From: Leptospira ainazelensis
GTDB taxonomy: Bacteria; Spirochaetota; Leptospiria; Leptospirales; Leptospiraceae
Length of the DNA: 64,000 nt
Direction: 5' to 3'
Assembly: GCF_016918785.1 (NCBI RefSeq)
Contig: NZ_JAFFPT010000003.1
Span: forward strand, 31,253-95,252
The first letter of the stretch is position 1; each line of letters opens with the position of its first letter. A program made the position numbers and the translations under genes. Under the pieces are notes generated by a model that had not been told where the DNA came from, searched no databases, and saw nothing but the letters and a program-made list of their open reading frames with translations. Below are positions 45,714 to 55,045 of this stretch, piece after piece.

Positions 45714-47152
45714 TTGGACAGCTCGATTGTGATCGGTGTAGTAAGATCGATTTTTTTTTGCGATTTGTTTTCGATAAAAGTGATCGATTGATCGTCTTCG
45801 AAGATTGCCTTTAGAAAAGGACTGATCTTGGAATCTTTTACGAATTTTAGTTTGGAATTCCGCATCGGTTTTTTTTCCAGCGTAATGGATTGAATCGTAT
45901 AAGTAGGTAAGGTGATCGGGAAATGTGTGGAGAACAATTTTGTTTTGTCTCCGTCGATGACGAGCCGTTCTCCATACACGGGCGCGGCGCCTGCAATATG
46001 GACGGCGATATAATTTCTAACCTCGGCCGCTTTGGCTTCGGCCTCCGCTTTTTTTAAAAATGCCTCCGAATTTGTTATGATTTCCTGGATCGGAGTTTTG
46101 AACGTTTCATTCGATAAGGCGGATTTTTCGGAAGATGGGGAGTTTTCTTCTTCCACGTATTTTAACTTTTCAGCCGAAGACTTGATCGCGGCGGCCTCGC
46201 TTACGTCACCGAGTCGTTCCGCATTCTTATCCGAAATCCTTGCGATTTCGCTTCCTGCGTTGTAGTAGTGACCCAACATCAAAAGACGTCGATTGGCCTT
46301 GATCGCAATCTCCTTGTCCTTGTCTGAGAATGCAAGTTTTGCGTATTCCGTGATCGCGTCGTTTTGGTTTCCCGTTTTTTCGAGAGAATATGCCCGAAGG
46401 TATTTCATTTCTGCGGAATGGAGTTCGGTCTTCGCGATTTCCTCCAATACTTTTGAGTAATTTCCCTTTGCAAAATAAGCCCGGATTTTTGCTTCCGGAC
46501 TGTCGAAATTGGCTTCGATTTCTTTTGCGTTCTCTTTCGATTTGAGAATCACTCCGGTGAGGATTTCCGCGTCGTTGGCAAAACTTGTTCCCGGATTGTT
46601 TTCCAAAACCTTTTGCAGATCCTTTAGGGCCGCGTCCAATTCTCCTTGCGCCGCCAGACAAAATCCTTGGTGCAAAAGGATAAATCCGCTTTCTTCACTT
46701 CCTTTGGGAAACGAAAGCAGCGCCTCTTCGTAAGAGTTGTAAGCGTCCTTATAAGCCTGATTCCTTTCCAAACGAAAGGATCTTTCCAGGGCCCGAATTT
46801 TCGAAGAATTGAGTTCGAAGTGGATCGGAGGTTTTCCAGTCACGAAGCGGACGACGTTGATTAGACCGGCCCCGAAATTTTGCCATACGTTGGTCTCAAA
46901 GGAATGGATCTGATCACTTTCGATCAAGGCACTCTGGAGATTGTTGAGATTCATTTCGGCTCTTAGATTTTCTTTGTTGGAAAGAATACTTTCAAATTTG
47001 GATCTAAGAATGTCGCTGGAGAAGGAAAAGTTTAGAACCTTTCTTTTTTCCAAAATCACCTTGAGTTCGAAAAGTTTCGTATCCAGAACGATCAATCCGA
47101 AAAATAGAATCACCAAAAATCCGATGATTGCGATAAAAGCGCTCTTTTTCAT
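45710..47152 (-). CDS. TPR-type repeat protein with membrane anchor
   Basis: The 480-aa protein has one N-terminal membrane helix (residues 5-24), a short periplasmic region, TPR-like helices from about 130 to 330 (YKDAYNSYEEALLSFP, AAQGELDAALKDLQKVLENNPG, AEMKYLRAYSLEKTGNQNDAITEYAKLAF), an Ala-rich coiled segment and a C-terminal domain of about 110 residues (VHIAGAAPVYGERLVIDGDKTKLF...), possibly FecR-like. It likely binds proteins in the envelope. It lies one base after the phosphatase gene. Confidence 0.75.
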   Translation of the reverse strand: MKKSAFIAIIGFLVILFFGLIVLDTKLFELKVILEKRKVLNFSFSSDILRSKFESILSNKENLRAEMNLNNLQSALIESDQIHSFETNVWQNFGAGLINVVRFVTGKPPIHFELNSSKIRALERSFRLERNQAYKDAYNSYEEALLSFPKGSEESGFILLHQGFCLAAQGELDAALKDLQKVLENNPGTSFANDAEILTGVILKSKENAKEIEANFDSPEAKIRAYFAKGNYSKVLEEIAKTELHSAEMKYLRAYSLEKTGNQNDAITEYAKLAFSDKDKEIAIKANRRLLMLGHYYNAGSEIARISDKNAERLGDVSEAAAIKSSAEKLKYVEEENSPSSEKSALSNETFKTPIQEIITNSEAFLKKAEAEAKAAEVRNYIAVHIAGAAPVYGERLVIDGDKTKLFSTHFPITLPTYTIQSITLEKKPMRNSKLKFVKDSKISPFLKAIFEDDQSITFIENKSQKKIDLTTPITIELSK

Positions 47153-47153
47153 A

Positions 47154-48635
47154 TTAAGAGATCTCTAATATTCCAAAAGTAACGTCGTCCGGAAAATGAT
47201 TCGCAAAAGACTTGAGTTCCGTTTGTAAGCGAGAGAGCAATTCTTCCGGGGGAAGTTCAGCATATTTCTGAAACGTTTCTAAAAGACGATCGTCTCCGAA
47301 TTGTTCCTTTGCAGGACTTTCCGCGTCTAAGATTCCGTCGGTATAAACGAGGATTTTGTCCCCCGGTTCGGTTCTGATTTTCAAAACTTGGTATGGATCG
47401 GGAATTCCGATTCCCAAAACGAATCCGGTCGAATTCAAAGTAAGAATCGTTCTTTTTGTTTTGCGAAAGTAATAGATCGGATTGTGCCCGGCGCTACAGA
47501 AGTAGGCGAATCCGTCTTTTTCGAAAAGAAAAAAGATCCCAGTCGCGAAAAAGGTTCCTTGCAAGGTTTCAAATAGGTTTTCACTGAGTCGACCGAGAAC
47601 CTCGGCGGGATTGATCGTTTCTTTTAGGATGTCCCGCATATTGTAGTGAATGATGGAGGTGATCAATGCCGCCGAAACTCCGTGCCCGGTCGCATCCGCC
47701 ATAAAGAATGCGCTCCTAGTTTCGTTGATTTCGACAATTTCGTAGATATCTCCGCTGACTTCTCGCATCGGTTGGTAGTGGATATGAGCCTGAAGGAGAT
47801 TGAATTTTTTTCGTTTCCCGGGAAGAAAACATTCCTGGACGTTTTTACCGATTTCCAACTCCGTTTGGATCTGCGTGTTTTTCAGATGTAACGCGTCAAA
47901 CTGGGAAGAAATTTTTTCCGCCATTCCGTTGAACGTATTTCCCAAAACGTCCAATTCGTCCTGAGAGGTTTGTTTCCAAGAAACCCTGGCCTTGAGATCT
48001 CCGGTCGCCATCGTCTCGCTGACTTCTTTCAGAAGAAAAAGACGGATAAAAATTTTACGATAGAGAAAAATTCCGAAAAGAATCTGAAACGTAAATCCCC
48101 AGACGAGTAAAAGTCCGAGTTGGATGTAAAGAGAACGCAGACGATCGATCATCTCGCGCATTTTGATTTCGGAAATTAGGAATGTTTTCGGATTGAGAAA
48201 AAAGATCAGATGTACGATAAACTGATCCGTGTCCAGTTCGATATCATACGAAGTATTGAGAGCGGCCTTGGCGCTCGATATTTTGCTGAGTTTGGATTTG
48301 AGATCGGAGAAGGGGGAAACGGCTCCGTTGGAAAGAAGGGTTCTCGTCTTTTCCAAAGAGCTGTCTTCGATCTCCAGAACCGAAAAATTACTGAGGCCGA
48401 TGCTGAAAAGTTTACTCTGGAACTCGTTGATCTGAGAAGAATCTTGATAATCGACGTTACCGAAGGATTCTATCTTTTTAAGAATTTCTCTCGCGACCCG
48501 ATCCGATTCCAGAGTAAAATTCGAAATCAAAAGATCCGTTTGATTTTCGAAAATCATGACCGCAACAAACGTAAGATTTACTACGGTCAAGATCGTATAA
48601 ATGACGATAATCTGTAATCGAAGAGACTTCTTCAT
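47154..48635 (-). CDS. SpoIIE-type PP2C phosphatase with HAMP and sensor
   Basis: The 493-aa protein begins at the ATG 48635 (a TTG two codons earlier is possible). It has a membrane helix (5-28), a periplasmic loop of about 130 residues, a second helix (170-192), a HAMP domain (ATGDLKARVSWKQTSQDELDVLGNTFNGMAEKI) and a SpoIIE domain with MADATGHGVSAALITSIIHY, SAGHNPIYYF and DKILVYTDGILDAES. Metal-binding acids D (MADAT) and D (YTDG) are kept. It should dephosphorylate the STAS protein of the operon in response to an envelope signal. Confidence 0.93.
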   Translation of the reverse strand: MKKSLRLQIIVIYTILTVVNLTFVAVMIFENQTDLLISNFTLESDRVAREILKKIESFGNVDYQDSSQINEFQSKLFSIGLSNFSVLEIEDSSLEKTRTLLSNGAVSPFSDLKSKLSKISSAKAALNTSYDIELDTDQFIVHLIFFLNPKTFLISEIKMREMIDRLRSLYIQLGLLLVWGFTFQILFGIFLYRKIFIRLFLLKEVSETMATGDLKARVSWKQTSQDELDVLGNTFNGMAEKISSQFDALHLKNTQIQTELEIGKNVQECFLPGKRKKFNLLQAHIHYQPMREVSGDIYEIVEINETRSAFFMADATGHGVSAALITSIIHYNMRDILKETINPAEVLGRLSENLFETLQGTFFATGIFFLFEKDGFAYFCSAGHNPIYYFRKTKRTILTLNSTGFVLGIGIPDPYQVLKIRTEPGDKILVYTDGILDAESPAKEQFGDDRLLETFQKYAELPPEELLSRLQTELKSFANHFPDDVTFGILEIS

Positions 48636-48725
48636 GATCAAGATAGATTATCGTTTTTATAATTTCAAAAATCACTGCATGCTATAAATTGGCCTCTTTT
48701 GTTTTCGTTGGATCGGATGCAAACT

Positions 48726-51700
48726 TTACTCCGTTTCTGCCGTCAATTCTTGCACTCGATTCTTACCCAAAAACCAAAAGTAGAGGGCAGGAACCGCAAA
48801 TCGGCTGAGAATTGTCGCCGCAATTTCTCCAAAAATCAGAGAAACCGCAAGTCCTTGGAAGATCGGATCCAAGAGCATGATCGCACTTCCGACGACGACC
48901 GCAGAAGCCGTCAGAAGCATCGGACGAAAACGAACCACACCCGCGTCGATCACCGCTTGTTTGAGGGGTTTTCCAAAACGAATTTCGGATTCGATAAAGT
49001 CCACGAGGATGATCGAATTTCGGACGATGATCCCCGCTCCCGCGATAAAACCGATCATCGAAGTCGCGGTAAAATATGCCCCCGTAAACCAATGTCCGGG
49101 CAAAATTCCGATCAAAGAGATCGGGATCGGAGCCATGATGATCAACGGCAGGAAATAATTTTTAAACCAACCGAGCACAAGAACGTAGATGAGAATCATC
49201 ACAAGCGCGAAGGCTCCTCCCAAATCCCGGAAGACCTCGTATGTGATAAACCATTCTCCGTCCCATTTTACAAAGACTTGATCCGTGTTGCGCGGGGTTT
49301 CGGCTGTTCCGGTCGGGTAGTGGATCTTCGGAGCCAATTTAAGAATTCCGTAAACCGGCGCTTCCTCTTCTCCGTAAAACTCGCTCGTGACGTATTCCAC
49401 CGATCTCAGATTTTTTCGGTTTAACGTCAGATTCTCTCGAACATAAGAATTCTTTAATACACTTTCGGAAGGAATCGATCCGCTTTCCATCGAAGAAACC
49501 GTCATCGGACGAAAAGGCGATTGTGAAGAACGGATTCTATCCGATACCGAAAGGTCGACCGTGATCTCCTCCGGATGAACCGCTTCGGATAAGGAAAGAA
49601 TCGGACTTTCCGAAAAAAGAAACTGTCCGTCTCTTGCGATCGTTTCCGAACGAACCCCCAAAACTCCACCGAGATTGGAATCGAACGGATAAACGATCTT
49701 AGGTCTTCCCGGTCGGAGACTCGAATCGAGATCGGTGACTCCTTCCTGTTCGGAAAGTATTTTGTGAATTTCCGTCGCCGTCTTTTTTCGTTCGGTCTCG
49801 TTTGGTCCGTAGATCTCGGCGACAAACGTAGCGAGTACGGGAGGTCCGGGCGGGATTTCCAAAACCTTTGTGATCGCGTTTTCCATTCTTCCGAAATTTG
49901 CGATCTCGCCCCTCAAAGATTCGATGATCTCGTGACTTTTGGTCGAACGATGTTCTTTGGATTTGAGTACGACGTGAAGATCGATCTGCCAATCCGATTT
50001 TCTGAGAAAGCTGTGTTTGACCATTCCCGAAAAGGAGAAGGGCGCGGCTTCTCCTCCGAAAATCTGCACCTTTTCCACATTCTCATTTTTTAATATTCCT
50101 TCGGCGAGAATTTTGGATCGATCTATACTTTTTGCAAGAGGAGTTTTTGGATCAAAGTCGATCAATACTTGGAATTCGTCCTTGTCGTCGAACGGAAGCA
50201 TCTTCACCTTTACGGCTTTAAACGCGACCAAGGAGGACGCAAGCAGTAGAAGTCCTACGATCCCGGCTCCGAATTTGAGAGAATTGACTTTCGAAGCAAG
50301 TAGCCAGTTTACGACCCGGATGTAGATCCGGTCCAGTTTGGAAATTTTTTCTTTCTCGGCATGGGAGTGAGAGGTTTTTAAAAGACGAACGCTGACCCAA
50401 GGTGTGACGATAAACGCCACCAACAAGGAAAGGATCATCGCAAGACTCGCTCCGACCGGGATCGGTTTCATATACGGACCCATGAGTCCTCTCACAAACG
50501 CCATCGGAAGAATCGCCGCGATCACAGTAAAGGTCGCGAGAATGGTCGGATTTCCTACTTCGGAAACGGCTGCGATCGTGGATTCTAAGATACTCCGTTT
50601 CGGGTTTTCTTTGAGATGTCGTTCTATGTTTTCGACTACCACGATGGCGTCGTCGACCAGGATCCCGATCGAGAAGATAAGCGCGAATAACGTGACTCGA
50701 TTGAGCGTGTAACCCAGAAAGTAGTAAAGAGCCAGGGTCAGAGCCAAGGTCACGGGTATCGCGACCGAGACTACAATGGAGGCGCGAAATCCCATCCAGA
50801 GCGCGATGAGAATGCTCACCGAAACCGTTGCGATCAAAAGGTGTTCGATCAATTCTTTGGACTTTGCATCCGCGGTCGATCCATAGTCTCGGATCACCGA
50901 CATTTTCACGTCGTTCGGAAGATTTTTTCCGAAACTTTCAGCTCTTTCTAAAAGTTCTTTGGAAAGAGGAACGACGTTGGTTCCCTTTCTTTTGGAGAAG
51001 CTGATCGTGACCGAGTTTCTTTCCTTTCCGCCGATATTCTTGTCGTAGAGGACGGACTCTTTGTTTCTTTCCTGCGGACCTTCTACGATTTCAGCGACGT
51101 CGGAAACCCGGATCACCCGACCTCCGCGTTGTGCGACCGGAAGAGAACGTACGTCTTCCAGTTTGGAAATCGTGGTCCCAACTTCTACGTCGTATTTTTT
51201 TTCCTTTCCCCAGTTTTGTCCGACCGGAAGAAACGTATCGTTGAGTCGGAGAGAATTGGCGATGTCGGAGACGCTGATCCCGGAACGATTCATTCTCGAC
51301 GGATCGGCGATCACACGTACCGATTTTTTTCTTCCTCCCAAAAGTTCCACCTTGGAAAGATCCGGAGTTCCTGAAAGTTCTCTCGCCAAAGGAGCGACTA
51401 ACGTGCGTAAGGAGTAGTCGTCCCTTTGATCGGAACTAAACGTTAGAGCCAAAAACGGAACGTCGTCGATCGTCAAGGATCGAACCGTAGCCGGCGCCAC
51501 GTTAGGCGGCAATTCTCTTTGAACTTCCATAAGTTTGTGATGGATTTTTACAAGGGAAGGTTCTAAGGGTTGACCCACTTCGAAACGAACGGTAACGATC
51601 GCATTGTGATCCCCGCTCGCTGAATAAACGTATTCCACACCTTCCAATCCCCAAACCGCTCTTTCAATCGGCTCGGTGACTTTGCGTTCCACTTCATAAC

Positions 51701-51899
51701 GGCTAAAACCCGGAGCGGAAAGTTGAATGTCGATCATGGGAACCGAGATCTGCGGCTCTTCTTCCTTCGGAGTAAGATAGACCGCGATGATTCCTAAAAA
51801 AAGACTCGAGAAGATAAGAATCGGGGTGAGTTTAGAATGAACAAACGTGAGTGCGATCTTCCCGGCAAATCCGGTCTTTTGTGGTTGTTTATCTTTCAT
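48726..51899 (-). CDS. RND efflux pump permease (HAE/AcrB type)
   Basis: The 1057-aa protein has the RND layout: helix 1 near 25-45, a large periplasmic loop, helices 2-6 (about 335-500), second loop and helices 8-12. Helix 4 has the proton-relay acid pair in FSIGILVDDAIVVVENIERH. The DD of GILVDDA is the HAE form rather than the heavy-metal (HME) form. Its start overlaps the TolC-like gene by 11 bases, so they are coupled. No membrane-fusion (adaptor) gene lies in the operon, which is unusual. Operon likely repressed by the CsoR-like protein at 53911. Confidence 0.92.
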   Translation of the reverse strand: MKDKQPQKTGFAGKIALTFVHSKLTPILIFSSLFLGIIAVYLTPKEEEPQISVPMIDIQLSAPGFSRYEVERKVTEPIERAVWGLEGVEYVYSASGDHNAIVTVRFEVGQPLEPSLVKIHHKLMEVQRELPPNVAPATVRSLTIDDVPFLALTFSSDQRDDYSLRTLVAPLARELSGTPDLSKVELLGGRKKSVRVIADPSRMNRSGISVSDIANSLRLNDTFLPVGQNWGKEKKYDVEVGTTISKLEDVRSLPVAQRGGRVIRVSDVAEIVEGPQERNKESVLYDKNIGGKERNSVTISFSKRKGTNVVPLSKELLERAESFGKNLPNDVKMSVIRDYGSTADAKSKELIEHLLIATVSVSILIALWMGFRASIVVSVAIPVTLALTLALYYFLGYTLNRVTLFALIFSIGILVDDAIVVVENIERHLKENPKRSILESTIAAVSEVGNPTILATFTVIAAILPMAFVRGLMGPYMKPIPVGASLAMILSLLVAFIVTPWVSVRLLKTSHSHAEKEKISKLDRIYIRVVNWLLASKVNSLKFGAGIVGLLLLASSLVAFKAVKVKMLPFDDKDEFQVLIDFDPKTPLAKSIDRSKILAEGILKNENVEKVQIFGGEAAPFSFSGMVKHSFLRKSDWQIDLHVVLKSKEHRSTKSHEIIESLRGEIANFGRMENAITKVLEIPPGPPVLATFVAEIYGPNETERKKTATEIHKILSEQEGVTDLDSSLRPGRPKIVYPFDSNLGGVLGVRSETIARDGQFLFSESPILSLSEAVHPEEITVDLSVSDRIRSSQSPFRPMTVSSMESGSIPSESVLKNSYVRENLTLNRKNLRSVEYVTSEFYGEEEAPVYGILKLAPKIHYPTGTAETPRNTDQVFVKWDGEWFITYEVFRDLGGAFALVMILIYVLVLGWFKNYFLPLIIMAPIPISLIGILPGHWFTGAYFTATSMIGFIAGAGIIVRNSIILVDFIESEIRFGKPLKQAVIDAGVVRFRPMLLTASAVVVGSAIMLLDPIFQGLAVSLIFGEIAATILSRFAVPALYFWFLGKNRVQELTAETE

Positions 51900-53319
51900 T
51901 GGAATTTCCTCTTTTTGTGAAGATTGAGAGTTCGCCTCGAATTCTCAGATATTCCGATTCCGAGGCCGTTTTCATTTTTAGAAGATTGACCATCGCTGAA
52001 AAAGATTCCGCGAGCTGAGGAGCTTGGATCGTTCCATTGCGGAAAAGTTTTTGAGAAACCTGCAATTGTTCCTCTTGGAGTCGGACCGATTCATAGATGG
52101 ACTTTAAATTTTCGGAAAGAGTTTTCTCTTGTTGGACGAGAATTCTAAAATTACTTTCCTCTCTCAGCCTGATCTCTTCCGATTTCTTTTTGGCGCCTTC
52201 GGCCTTCACCTTTGCCTCGTCTAACGCGCCTATGTCGGCCGGACTTAGGAGATTCATCTGCAGATAAACTCCGGCGTTGTAGGAATTTGCAAAATTCCGA
52301 TTTCCGTCGTAAGCGTATGTTTCCGCGTAAGCCGCGATCTTGGGTAAGAATTTTGATTTTTCAGAATTCACGGATTCTTTCGCGCCGTCGGCGTAAGCGG
52401 AATAAGCGTCTGCGAGAGGGGTATGACCCGTTTCCTGCTCCGAAGGAAGAGGGAGATACTCTTCCACAAACTTAAGAAGTGAGTTTTTTTTCGGTTTAAA
52501 ATCGGCGGGAAGATCGACCGCGAGATAGTGAAGAGTTTCTTCCGCGCTTTGTCGAAGGGTTTCCTGTTCTTTTTTAGAAACATCTAATATAAGTTGTAAG
52601 GACTTAAGAGCCAAAGAACCGGAAAACCCGACAAGATTGGAACGGTTTCCGATTTGGTATTGGGCTAAAAAGTCGGAGATTTTGCGGTGAAGATTTTCGG
52701 CGATCTTTCCGTTCTCTTCAGAAAGAAGGATCGACTGATAAGCGACCGCCGCGTTGGAATATTCGCGAAAACGAATGTATTTTTCTTCTGCGTGTACCGC
52801 GCTCAAACGTTTTTCTTGAATGAGGGACGCGGATGATTTAGCACCGCCTTCGTAAAGAGGAAGCTCGATTCCTAACGTTCCTCTTGCGTAGGTTTGGGAA
52901 CCCGGATTGTTGAGAGTGTCTTTTGCAAAAATATTCGCGGTATTCGAATTCAAACCGGTGTAAGGCTGGTTGTTTGTATCCAAATAATTGGAAGGTTGAG
53001 AACGTACGCTCGCAGTGGAAAAATCGGATTGAGTCGCCGATCTTTGTCCGAGTTTTCCCATAAAATTCAAAGCAGGATCGTTTGTCTGAAAAGAGCGAAC
53101 ATCGGCGTAGACTTTTGGGAGCCAGTGTTTTTTCGCGCGATCCTTGGAAATTTCCGCGGCCTGAACTTCGAGAGCCTTCGATTTTAAGCTGGGAGCCTGG
53201 GTTTGAATTTTTGACCATACTTCCGAAAATTCAAGAACACTTTCCGCGCGAACCTCGCCCAAAAAGGGCGAGGCCAGAAACGCTACAAGAATCGGAAGAA
53301 TTCCTAAATAGGATTTCAT
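51889..53319 (-). CDS. TolC-family outer membrane efflux protein
   Basis: The 476-aa protein has a cleavable signal ending in EVRAES, then two tandem OEP domains with long coiled coils: VWSKIQTQAPSLKSKALEVQAAEISKDRAKKHWLPKVYADV and YSAYADGAKESVNSEKSKFLPKIAAYAETYAYDG, and later LEEQLQVSQKLFRNGTIQAPQLAE. It should form the outer-membrane channel for the RND pump. It overlaps the DUF2892 gene before it by four bases (ATGA). Confidence 0.92.
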   Translation of the reverse strand: MKSYLGILPILVAFLASPFLGEVRAESVLEFSEVWSKIQTQAPSLKSKALEVQAAEISKDRAKKHWLPKVYADVRSFQTNDPALNFMGKLGQRSATQSDFSTASVRSQPSNYLDTNNQPYTGLNSNTANIFAKDTLNNPGSQTYARGTLGIELPLYEGGAKSSASLIQEKRLSAVHAEEKYIRFREYSNAAVAYQSILLSEENGKIAENLHRKISDFLAQYQIGNRSNLVGFSGSLALKSLQLILDVSKKEQETLRQSAEETLHYLAVDLPADFKPKKNSLLKFVEEYLPLPSEQETGHTPLADAYSAYADGAKESVNSEKSKFLPKIAAYAETYAYDGNRNFANSYNAGVYLQMNLLSPADIGALDEAKVKAEGAKKKSEEIRLREESNFRILVQQEKTLSENLKSIYESVRLQEEQLQVSQKLFRNGTIQAPQLAESFSAMVNLLKMKTASESEYLRIRGELSIFTKRGNSNER

Positions 53320-53540
53320 CTTTTTTCTCCTTGAATCTCGCGCAAGGAAGGGATTCCGAAACCTTTAAGAATCAGCGACATAGGACAAAATCCCGCAAAC
53401 GCAAAGAGGATCATATTGATTCCAACGAGGAAATTCAAAACATACCCCCAGGGATTTACAAGAAGCCCTAAAGTAACTCCTATCAAAGATACGGTTCCAC
53501 CGATTAAAAAAAGTAGCCTTTCTCTATACCAGTTGTTCAT
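53316..53540 (-). CDS. DUF2892 (YgaP-like) membrane protein
   Basis: AAGGAGAA before the ATG at 53540 fixes this start; the frame runs further upstream into the operator. The 74-aa protein has two helices (LLFLIGGTVSLIGVTLGLLV and YVLNFLVGINMILFAFAGFCP) and the CP after the second helix that is typical of DUF2892. This membrane unit is found next to sulfur-transfer proteins such as YgaP rhodanese. First gene of the efflux operon. Confidence 0.85.
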   Translation of the reverse strand: MNNWYRERLLFLIGGTVSLIGVTLGLLVNPWGYVLNFLVGINMILFAFAGFCPMSLILKGFGIPSLREIQGEKR

Positions 53541-53553
53541 CTTGTTCTCCTTT

Positions 53554-53573
53554 GTATACCCCGGTGGGTATAC
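53554..53573. promoter_or_regulatory. CsoR-family operator 1
   Basis: GTATACCCCGGTGGGTATAC: perfect 8-base arms with a 4-base spacer, 14 bases before the DUF2892 start. The pattern ATACCC-N4-GGGTAT is the G-tract site of CsoR-family repressors. Confidence 0.75.
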
Positions 53574-53583
53574 AATAATTGAC

Positions 53584-53599
53584 ATACCCTACGGGGTAT
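53584..53599. promoter_or_regulatory. CsoR-family operator 2
   Basis: ATACCCTACGGGGTAT, same design as the site at 53554, adjacent in the efflux-operon promoter. Confidence 0.7.
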
Positions 53600-53761
53600 A
53601 TGTTTTCGGAAAGTAGAATTTTATTTTTCAAAAACGATAAAGTAAGAGGTTTTGTCGGGGAAAACGCGAAAATCGGCCGATGAACGATCAATACGGGTAA
53701 ATGGGCAAAAAGGATCTCGAATTCAGCCAAGCTCAACCGAAGTTTTTTTCGATTGGTATTA

Positions 53762-53777
53762 AGGAGGAATTCCTCCT
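53762..53777. other. Perfect 16-bp palindrome
   Basis: AGGAGGAATTCCTCCT is self-complementary. It lies in the spacer between the CsoR-like gene and the efflux operon. Possibly a decayed dispersed repeat; no role is assigned. Confidence 0.4.
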
Positions 53778-53910
53778 ATCCAAGGCTTGTAGAAGGAACT
53801 TCGATACGGATACGAAAGAATTTCCGCAAAAAAAGTTATAAGATGTTGAAAATAGCAGAAGGATCATAGAATGAGAGAAATCGTCATTCTCTGATCAAAT
53901 ACGATGTTGA

Positions 53911-54180
53911 TTAAAGGAAAAAAGCGGCTTTGATCGCGGTCCGGATGTTTTCCATATTCGGTTTTTTCTTATTTTCCGCAAGGCAACGATCCATGTATTC
54001 TTGCACATAGGCCTCTCCGAATTTTTTGAGGGCCTGGCTTGCTGCTTTTAACAAAAGCAGCGTTTTTTCGCAGTCCATCGAATCGTTGAGAAGGCCTTTT
54101 TCAACAGCGTCTAACTGACCTTTGATTCTGTGGATTCGATTGATCAAAAGTTTGGAATCTTTTTCCGTTGTCATAGCCAT
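53911..54180 (-). CDS. CsoR-family repressor with CstR-like ligand residues
   Basis: The 89-aa helical protein has the DUF156/CsoR pattern: LINRIHRIKGQLDAVEKGLLND, then C37 in SMDCEKTLLLLKAASQALKKFGEAYVQEYMDRC with C66. In copper CsoR the ligands are Cys36, His61 and Cys65; here the His position is Y62, while both Cys are kept. This is the arrangement of CstR, a persulfide sensor, not of a Cu(I) sensor. The matching operator overlaps its own start (54181-54196). It probably controls itself and the DUF2892-TolC-RND operon. Confidence 0.85.
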   Translation of the reverse strand: MAMTTEKDSKLLINRIHRIKGQLDAVEKGLLNDSMDCEKTLLLLKAASQALKKFGEAYVQEYMDRCLAENKKKPNMENIRTAIKAAFFL

Positions 54181-54196
54181 ATACCATACGGGGTAT
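54181..54196. promoter_or_regulatory. CsoR-family operator 3, over the repressor start
   Basis: ATACCATACGGGGTAT directly abuts the ATG of the repressor gene, with the same right arm GGGGTAT as the two sites before the efflux operon. Confidence 0.7.
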
Positions 54197-54338
54197 ATTC
54201 GACGTCAATCTGAAATTGAACACCTTTCTCGGTTCGTAACTTTCCCATTAAAAAAACGATTAGTTTCTTTTATGACTCAAAAGGTTATGGGATGAGAATC
54301 GATACTGAAAAGGAAAATTTTCGAAAGAGAAGAACTAC

Positions 54339-54938
54339 TTAATTCCTGCTCGAAGGAATATTCTGAAAAATGGCTTCAACGATGATCGGGAGATCGTCTA
54401 ATGCTGAAATTTTTCCGGTAAGTTTCCAAGTGTGAAGAACGCCTTCGTAACACGAAAAAACTCTTCTTGCGAGAAGTTTTGGATCCGCGTTTTTAGAAAC
54501 AAAACCTTCCTTCTGCCAATCGGACAAATAAGAGGATAGGATTTCGATCGTTTTTAAGGAGACCCTTTTTGCTTCCTCTGAAATGGAGTGAGAGGTGGAG
54601 GCGATTTGTGCGACCGTGTTTGCCATCGGACAACCTGCGAAAGCGCTGTTTCGAGTTTGTCTTCTTAAAATTTGAGTCCAGGCTCGAATAAATTCTTGAG
54701 GATTGACGGACCTTGATTTTAATTTTTCCAAAAGAACGAGTTGTTCCTCTCCGTAGAATTCGATGTATGCCCGGCCGAGATCGTCCTTTGACGGAAAATG
54801 ATCGTAAAAACTGGCCTTTGCGGTTTTGGATTCTTGGATGATTTGATTGATTCCGGTATTCCCGTAGCCTTGAGATTGAAAAAGCCGGACTGCGGTTTCT
54901 AAAATTCTATATTTCGGTCCGGATTCTCTACTTGACAT
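54339..54938 (-). CDS. TetR-family repressor
   Basis: Start at 54938 follows AAGGGA with 8 bases spacing; the longer frame upstream is less likely. The 199-aa protein has the TetR DNA-binding helix pair: KYRILETAVRLFQSQGYGNTGINQIIQESKTAKASFYDHFPSKDDLGRAYIE, and a C-terminal ligand domain with FAGCPMANTVAQIA, of the YxaF/LmrA-like type. It is divergent from a nitroreductase gene with an ACAGAC-TT-GTCTGT dyad between, so probably represses both. Confidence 0.93.
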   Translation of the reverse strand: MSSRESGPKYRILETAVRLFQSQGYGNTGINQIIQESKTAKASFYDHFPSKDDLGRAYIEFYGEEQLVLLEKLKSRSVNPQEFIRAWTQILRRQTRNSAFAGCPMANTVAQIASTSHSISEEAKRVSLKTIEILSSYLSDWQKEGFVSKNADPKLLARRVFSCYEGVLHTWKLTGKISALDDLPIIVEAIFQNIPSSRN

Positions 54939-54965
54939 TTTTGGTTCCCTTTGATTGAATAGCAG

Positions 54966-54979
54966 ACAGACTTGTCTGT
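54966..54979. promoter_or_regulatory. TetR operator dyad
   Basis: ACAGACTTGTCTGT has perfect 6-base arms with a TT centre, in the 107-bp divergent region between the repressor and nitroreductase genes. Confidence 0.65.
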
Positions 54980-55045
54980 TCAAGTTCTTTCTTCTTTCAT
55001 CAAATCAGGAAAAGGAAGAAAACGCAAGTCCAATTTGGAGTTTTT

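Noticed and set aside
48699..49424. 241-aa plus-strand ORF antisense to the RND pump gene
   Set aside because: Very Arg/Asp-rich with repetitive DDR/RSR runs; antisense shadow of the RND permease.
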